A stretch of DNA of 64,000 nt from Siphonodentalium dalli (Eukaryota > Mollusca > Scaphopoda > Gadilida > Siphonodentaliidae), in the NCBI GenBank assembly GCA_032622095.1, contig CP136063.1, forward strand, positions 34,818,106-34,882,105, read 5' to 3'. The position numbers and the translations under genes were made by a program. Positions 57,345 to 64,000 of this stretch are shown here, piece by piece. The number at the start of each line of letters is the position of its first letter. Within the stretch, counting starts at the first letter, position 1. The notes under the pieces are model-generated. The model did not search any database and was not told the DNA's origin. It saw only the letters and a list, made by a program, of their open reading frames with translations.

Positions 57345-57737
57345 CCCTTTACCCAACAAACCGGCCAAAACCGGCCAAATAAAGCTTCAACAGCCTAAAA
57401 TATCTTCGGTCTGTCTCAATAGAACCATACAAATATGGATATCATTGGAACCGGCTCCTTGACCACATTGTGATAGTTACAGTTATGCCCTGTGCCAATG
57501 CATTCTCTTATATATGCGAGTCGACCATAGGTCGCCTCGCATATATAAGAGAATGCAATGGCCTAAAAAAAAATCTTTTTTTAACACTTTTTACCATTTT
57601 TTCTTACATTCTTTAACAATTTTATAATTTTTAATGTGTTAAGCCAATGCATTCTCTTATATATGCGAGGCGACCTATGGTCGACTCGCATATATAAGAG
57701 AATGCATTGGCACAGGGCCCTTCTGTTGGGTAAAGGG
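57345..57737. mobile_element. piggyBac-like MITE 2 (TTAA)
   Basis: Perfect ends CCCTTTACCCAACA/TGTTGGGTAAAGGG are flanked by TTAA (57341-57344 and 57738-57741). The paralogous intron at about 63660-63670 reads 'gtgccgggttgagagag', an empty site with a mutated TTAA. The interior holds two 67-bp palindromes (57495-57561 and 57644-57710), the same as in MITE 1. Confidence 0.88.
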
Positions 57738-57741
57738 TTAA

Positions 57742-58240
57742 GAGAGAAGCAGTTACTACAAATACCCACCATCAAAAGACTAAAGAGAGCCCTTGTATGC
57801 TGCATATAATAGGTAGAACAAATTCAAGTATCATGAGAAAGAACTGTTTTATCCTTTCCAATAGCTTATATATGCTTGATCCTCGAAAGTGTTCAGAAAC
57901 TCTGCGTGACACACAATTTTGTCTTTTCAGCATTTGTATTTACAACTTCGGTGGTTCATGGAACATTATACATGTGACTATATGTTATGTTTGATATCTG
58001 CCTTTCATTGAAAACATCTGATATATCTAACAAGTATTGTGTATATTTAGTTTAGAAAATCAACATCATTCAGTTAGCTTCTCAATGAAATTTGAAGCAT
58101 GTGATGGGTATATTTCTAAAGTAGGAATACTTACCGGCATTAGTAATCAATGATGATTGATCAGCAGACACTCAGACTTTGGCTTACAAATCTTGCGTTG
58201 AATCATGGTTATGCATGATTGTATTACATTACATTAGAGA
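57742..58240. other. Intron, duplicated block
   Basis: From about 57742 to 58010 it is paralogous to 63690-63970 ('agtatcatgagaaagaactg', 'ttatatatgcttgat'). No exon beyond Z2 and Z3 is supported. Confidence 0.55.
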
Positions 58241-58288
58241 AAATCACAAATGGTTATATTACAGCATATATTACCATTATTATTACAG

Positions 58289-58351
58289 TGACACAGAGTC
58301 TTTGGATATACAGAAACAGAAAGTAAAGTGGCTTTCATGTGTAAACAAAGA
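58289..58351 (+). CDS. IgSF receptor, tail exon Z3
   Basis: 63 bp, phase 2-2, acceptor attattacag, donor GTAAGT. It encodes DTESLDIQKQKVKWLSCVNK. The DEPLSG core of Z2 has become VKWLSC through changes confined to about nine bases, so the frame is kept but the acidic core is lost. A 5.2-kb transposon cluster starts within 10-13 bp of its donor. It may be a decaying or non-functional copy. Confidence 0.6.
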
Positions 58352-59895
58352 GTAAGTGCTTTTTAGCTCACCTGAGACGAAGTCTCCGGTGGAGCAAAAG
58401 TCATCACTCCTCGTCCGTCATCCGTCCGTCAACAATTCTTTCAACATCTTCTTCTCTGGATCCATTGGACCGAATGGGTTTATATTTGGTGTGGATGTTC
58501 CTTAGGTGACTCACATTCAGATTTGTTCAAATGACGTCACTGCAGGTCACTGGGTCAAATAGTTGTGAAGCCAGGGCCTTAACTCTTTCCCTCCATAGTT
58601 ATTCTTAAAACAACTTCTTCTCAATTGCTATCAGGCTGAATGGGTTCATATTTGGTATGAATGGTCCTTGGTTGACTGGAGTTCAGAGTTGTTCAAATGA
58701 GGTAACTGGGTCATATGTGGGCGGAGCCAGGGACATAACTCAAAAAAACAAAACAAAAAACATAAATTCAGATTGAACTCCTTGCTCAATAAAAAAAAAC
58801 AAGTATTAAAGAGAAGAAAGAAAATATTTTTTTTATTAAATAAAGTTTTATTTTTTAATTTAATTTGGATTCAACTCCTTGCACAATGAATTTTTATTTT
58901 TTAATCTTGTTATAAGATATGAAAAACTATTGCCGTTATAACATCCCCAGGGGTACCTGGATGCTCAACAGCAAATTTGGTTTTAAACCGCTTTAAATCC
59001 AGAACATATGAAAACAGCACATAGCTATCTGATATATAGGAGTACACAGAATGTTTACTTAATAACAGCATAGAAGTCACAAAGGTGATTATAAATACAA
59101 TATAGAAGCTGTGGTTGAAATTAAACCTGCTTGTTGTGACAGCTCTGTGTGCAATATCCCATACTTCTGGTTACCAATAACCGGCATATGCCATGCCTGT
59201 GTCACAATTTGAGCTGTTTGTATATAAATGGCCCAGTATGTCTATGATAACTAACAATCCACATTCTTAAATTTGTTGTATTCTGGGAGACAAATGTTGC
59301 CAAGTGTAATTCTGACATTAAAAATAAATACCTGTGTTCTAACACAATTACATATATGGGAAACTGGATGGGAGAGGGGGGGGGGGCTTTTTAGTTCATC
59401 TGAGACCATGTCTCTGGTGGACCTATAGTCAAGTCAGAATTGAGTCATATTAGGTGACTGAGTTTTAGATTTGGGGTCAATGAGTCAAAAAGTTGCAGAG
59501 CTTGGGGGGGGGGGATAACTCTTTCCATAGTAATTGTTAAAACATCTTCTCAAGAACCATCAGACCTATTCAGCTAATTTTGGTATGGAGGGTCCTTGGG
59601 TGACTGCGATACATATTTTTTTTCAAATGGTATTCAGAGTCTTTGGATGACAGGTATTCAGATTTGGTCAAATTTGTTCACCAGGTCAAATAGTGATAGA
59701 CCAGGGAAGCAACTTGTTCCCTCTCTAGTATTTCTGAAAACACCTTCTCAAGAACCATCGGGCCTATTCAGCATATATTTGGTATGGATGGTCTTTGGGT
59801 GACTGTGATTCAGATTGGATCACTGGGTCAAATAGGGGCAGAGCCAGGGACATTACTATTTACCTCAATAGCTATTCTTAAAACATCTTCTCAAG

Positions 59896-61645
59896 AAACA
59901 TGGCCGCCGGCAGCCATCTTAGATTTACTCTTTGCATGACTAAATTCTTTGGCACGGCTTACAGGTTGTCATGAATGTTAACATTGACATGTAGATGGGA
60001 ACGACTTATTTTGGGGTAATTCGGCCGAAAAACATGGCTGCCGGCAGCCATCTTAGATTTACTCTTTGCATGACTAAATTCTTTGGTATGGCCTACAGGT
60101 CGTACCCTTGGTCGGATCATCATAAAATGTGTCATAGCTGTTAACATTGAAACGTAGATGGGAACGAGTCATTTTGGGTTCATTCGGGAAAAAAACATGG
60201 CTGCCAGTGGCCATCTTGGATTTCAATATTCAATCAATTAGCACGGGCTACAGGTCGTACAGTTCGTCTGATCATCATGAAATTTGTCATGGATATTAAT
60301 ATTGACATGTAGATGGGAACGACTTATTTTGGGGTCATTCGGCCAAAAAACATGGCTGCCGGCAGCCATCTTAGATTTACTCTTTGCATGACTAAATTCT
60401 TTGGTATGGCCTACAGGTCGTACCCTTGGTCGGATCATCATAAAATGTGTCATAGCTGTTAACATTGAAATGTAGATGGGAACGAGTCATTTTGGGTTCA
60501 TTCGGGAAAAAAACATGGCTGCCAGTGGCCATCTTGGATTTCAATATTCAATCAATTAGCACGGGCTACAGGTCGTACTGTTCGTCTGATCATCATGAAA
60601 TTTGTTATGGATATTAATATTGACATGTAGATGGGAACGAGTAATTTTGGGGTTGTTCGGCCAAAAAACATGGCCACTGGCAGCCATCTTAGATTTTACT
60701 CTTTGCATGACTAAATTCTTTGGCACGGCCTACAGGTCGTACCTTTGGTCGGATCATCATAAATTTTTTCATGGATGTTAACAATGACATGTAGATGGGA
60801 ACGAGTCATTTTGGGGTCATTCGGCAAAAAAACATGGCTGCCAGCAGCCATTTTTGGATTTTACTCTTTGTATGACTAAATCCTTTAGCACGGGTTACAG
60901 GTCGTACCTTTAGTCTAATCATAATGAAATTATGGCTGTTGAAATTGGAATGTAGATGGGAACGAGTCATTTTGGGGTCATTCGGACAAACAACATGGCC
61001 GCCAGTGGCCATCTTGGATTTCAAAATTCAATCCATTAGCTCGGGCTACAGGTCGTACCTTTGGTCCGATCTTTATGAAATTTGTCATGAATGTTGACAT
61101 TGTCATGTAGATGGGAACGAGTTATTTTGGGGTTATTCGGCAAAAAACATGGCCACCAGCGGCCATTTTGGATTTCAAAATTCAATCCATTGGCGCGGGC
61201 TACAGGTCATACTGCTCGTCTGATCATCATGAAATTTTTCATGGATGTTAATATTGACATGTAGATGGGAACGAGTCATTTTGGGGTCATTGGATTTAAC
61301 TCTTTGCATGACTAAATCCTTTGGCGCGGCCTACAGGTCATAGCTTTGGTCAGATCTTCATGAAATTTGTTACGGATGTTAACAATGACATGTAGATAGG
61401 AATTATTCATTTTGGAGTCATTTGGCCAAAAAACATGGCTGCCAGCAGTCATTTTGGATTTTACTCTTTGCATGACTAAATCCTTTGACACAGGCTACAA
61501 GTCGTATCATTTGTCAGATCATCATGAAATTTGTACGGGATGTTAATAATGACATGTAAATGGGAACGAGTCTTTTGGGGTCATTTGGCAAAAAAACATG
61601 GATGCCAGCGGCCATCTTAGATTTTACTCTTTGCATAACTAGTTT
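59896..61645 (+). mobile_element. Family A modules without a head (copy 5)
   Basis: About ten modules of 155-165 bp follow directly on family B sequence ('cttctcaagaaacatggccg'), which suggests recombination or truncation. A two-module unit of about 315 bp is duplicated (59988-60300 and 60300-60620). Confidence 0.7.
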
Positions 61646-62066
61646 TTTGTATGCAATCTCCTTAGGACCGCATGATGCTAATTGCGGTGCGGACAGACTT
61701 TCTTTTTTAAAGTTACGCCTTACTTTTCGACTTATTTTGACTTAGAAAATTCTGTCCGACTTAATAACTTTAACAAATATGAACAGATTTCAATAATTTT
61801 TGGTATACATGCTCCTCACAATACCCTCTCTACATGAGGGTTGGCTCGGACTGTTTTTCCTAACATTACACTTCATTTTCGACTTAGAAAATTTTTTGAT
61901 TTTTTTTGTGTGGATGCTATCTAGTTAGGATTTTCCGGACGCATATCGATATTATTAATCCTAATATTTCTTTAAAGTTAAAAATCTTTTTTGTTGGATT
62001 TACGGATAATGCGGGTTGAATTTGCCACAGTGGGGGAATGCTAGCACGCGAGTGCACACCTCTTGT
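61646..62066 (+). mobile_element. Family F fragment with intact 3' part
   Basis: It contains the uninterrupted junction used as empty site for A4, 'cttaataactttaacaaatatg' modules and the terminus 'gaatttgccacagtggggg', 'cacacctcttgttgtg'. The head is missing. Confidence 0.65.
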
Positions 62067-63472
62067 TGTGAATGTGTTGCGTTCAGAATACACGTGCATT
62101 ATGCAAATTATGTGCTTCGATCGCAACCCGTGACGGTGATCAATTGCCGAATGTATTTGTAATCTGTATTGACACTGTATAAATTATCTACACGGTGATC
62201 AGGTGCTTGATCGCTAGATGCGGAATTTAACTCAATTGATTTCCGTATGTTTAGAACTTCAGTATTCAGATTATATGAATAAAATTCAATGTCAGCTGCC
62301 ATTATGCATGACAAAACATAGAGTGGAATGAACATAAACCATAGAACAATCGGTGTATTACGTTCTTAAAAGGACGTCATTACGTGCGACCAGTTATCTG
62401 CAACACTGTCGGCAGAATTCCTAGAAATTTCCTACTTTCAGTTTCTGTTTCCTGGGAAATCGAGCGCGTTGCACCAAGTTACGATCTGTTGAATATTGTT
62501 GATAACCAAATTCCATGCAGCGCACTCTACGTTATCACTGCGATATAGCACTGCCACAAGAATGGTACTTTGCAGGCCGATACATCTATTTTTATATATC
62601 GTCACAACTAAACACGTAAGCAGAGCGATGGGAGATAACTCTACCTGGAGTTTGGTTGAAAACATTTAACACTTGTAATTTATGTGTGTTTTCGAGGACC
62701 CCTCCATGAAGACAACTATACTGTGAATATGGGATGTAGGTGTTATACTGTGAATATGGGATGTAGGTGTTTGATCTGTTGTGGGTTGAAAAGTTTAACA
62801 GATAACTATCATTGCAATTATATACATGTAGCTGAACGGTGTACCCATGTCCAAGTGTGTCAAATCTGTATTATCTTTAATGTAGACAGGATTAGTGACT
62901 TCGATCCATATGTTTATTGAACTGTCTTTATGTGTCTTACTGTCACTTCTTGGTGTCACGTTCGCCGGACACAGCTAGATAGAAATTCAATGCAACATAT
63001 CCCAAACCCTCCATGAGAGTGAGAATGACTTGCCTATGTCATGATTATCCTAAACAATAACACAAGCTCCCTACAGATGTTTATGGCGATTAACATTGTT
63101 ATACAGTTTCTAGTGAATTTTGCAGTTTTTTGTCATGATACACGAAAATAAACACTTGTAAACAATGTCAATCACTAGCTGATTCGATTCGAGATTCGAT
63201 TCGATGTCGATATCGGGAAGAAGATTCGATATCGAGATTCGATTCAATGCAAAATCCCCGATTCGCAGATCCCTACTTGGGAGTGTTTGCTTAAGTTGGG
63301 AGGGGACAGACAGGCTATGGACTATATGGGGATGAGAGGTATCATGGGCTGCAGTTGAAAATTTCAAGGTGGACACCCTACTGCTTAACGGAGACCCTCT
63401 AGCTATGTTCTTGTTTAGAACTACTTGTTTTTATGTGATTTTGACAAGTACTATATAACTCTTATGGTGTTC
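62067..63472. other. Interior of family B composite, unclassified
   Basis: It contains a 27-bp direct repeat (62717-62743 and 62744-62770), 'gattcgattcgagattcg' type phrases at 63180-63260 ending in 'cgcagatccctac' (a hAT-like end) and 'cggagaccctctagctat' at 63391, also found at 51193. No gene is supported. Confidence 0.5.
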
Positions 63473-63536
63473 AGAGTCCCAGTCTTCTGAGTGTTTACAG
63501 TCTGGTGAGCGACCCACAGTCATTGACTGTCTTGTT

Positions 63537-64000
63537 ATGAGGCTTTGAGGGCTGCTGAATCTCTCAGTATTGGATGCAGTATTCAGAGCCTCGTTATGAC
63601 AAACTCTATAGAATTACATACTTTTATGACTCTTCTAGTGTTCATATACGACTGCTGGTGCCGGGTTGAGAGAGAATTCATTACTATAAATACCCACCAT
63701 CAAAAGACAAAGGAGGCCCCTTGTATGGTTCATATAATAGCTAGAAAAAAAGTATCATGAGAAAGAACTGTTTTATCCTTTCCGATAGCTTATATATGCT
63801 TGATTCTCGAAAGTGCTCAGAAACACTGAATGACACAATTTTCTCTTTTCAGCATTTATATTTTACAACTTCAGTGGTTCATGGAACATTATACATGTAG
63901 CTATATGTTTTGTTTAATAGCTGCCTTTTCATTGAAAACATCCCATATATGTGGCAAGTATTGTGAATATTGACATGCATATTACAGCACATATTACCAT
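63537..64000 (+). repeat. Duplicated intron block leading to a fourth tail exon
   Basis: It is paralogous to 57200-58030. The last 26 bases ('catattacagcacatattaccat') match the sequence before the Z1-Z3 acceptors. By alignment the acceptor of a fourth copy should lie about 11 bp beyond the window. Confidence 0.7.

Larger units (their letters stand above)
58360..63536 (+). mobile_element. Family B copy 3, 5.2-kb composite
   Basis: The head at 58365 (AGCTCACCTGAGACGAAG...) lies beside the Z3 donor. The 3' terminus at 63473-63536 ends GGTGAGCGACCC, ACAGTCATTGACTGT, CTTGTT. Intron sequence resumes at 63537 ('atgaggctttgag'), exactly as after Z1 and Z2 ('atgatgctttgag'), so the whole block is one insertion later invaded by others. 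It includes a second B-like head at about 59393, family A modules and family F. Confidence 0.7.

Overview
This window is animal genomic DNA. It is AT-rich, has introns and is dominated by mobile elements. The repeat types point to a marine invertebrate, probably a lophotrochozoan and perhaps a mollusc: APE-type non-LTR retrotransposons, tRNA-derived SINEs, hairpin-headed elements with tandem modules, and piggyBac, hAT and Harbinger-like elements. The species assignment is inference. No ordinary bacterial or housekeeping gene is present.

Layout. 1-2.9 kb: non-coding, with one inverted repeat that has its partner 15 kb away. 3.0-11.77 kb: an apparently intact non-LTR retrotransposon (ORF1 3556-4707, ORF2 7243-10785) lying between pieces of a Helitron-like repeat. 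12-28 kb: repeats only, including foldbacks, hairpin-headed families named here A and B, a truncated second reverse transcriptase on the minus strand, and two tRNA-derived SINEs. 28.5-64 kb: one split host gene on the plus strand, full of nested transposons.

The host gene, reconstructed from splice sites and reading phase, encodes a single-pass IgSF receptor. It has three 324-bp Ig exons (28881, 33697, 40253), each followed by a 48-bp hinge exon (33317, 34987, 41198). All six exons are phase 1-1. A transmembrane exon follows (46074-46177), then short cytoplasmic exons (candidates at 49282 and 49876) and an array of near-identical tail exons (53472, 57127, 58289). A fourth copy should begin about 12 bp beyond the window. 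The signal-peptide exon and the 3' end were not found. The Ig exons are mosaic: Ig1 and Ig3 differ by about 19 replacement and 3 silent codons in the first 61 codons, but only 1 and 2 in the last 48. That pattern suggests diversifying selection plus gene conversion, as in recognition receptors.

The second major observation is structural. At least five repeat families (A-D and F) share one anatomy: a T-run, a 27-34 nt hairpin, a GTCCGTC-rich stretch, and tandem modules carrying a variant of AAATTTGGTATGGATGTT. In families A, B and F the 3' end also carries the reverse complement of the first 8-10 bases, and in A and B a short terminal hairpin. Paralogous empty sites inside the window show insertion of A and B at T-runs without an obvious target duplication. 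This recalls Helitron2/Helentron-derived non-autonomous elements but is not proven. A 31-copy minisatellite at 55.9-57.0 kb seems to have grown from the 3' terminus of one of these elements. It is open in several frames on both strands and should not be called a gene.
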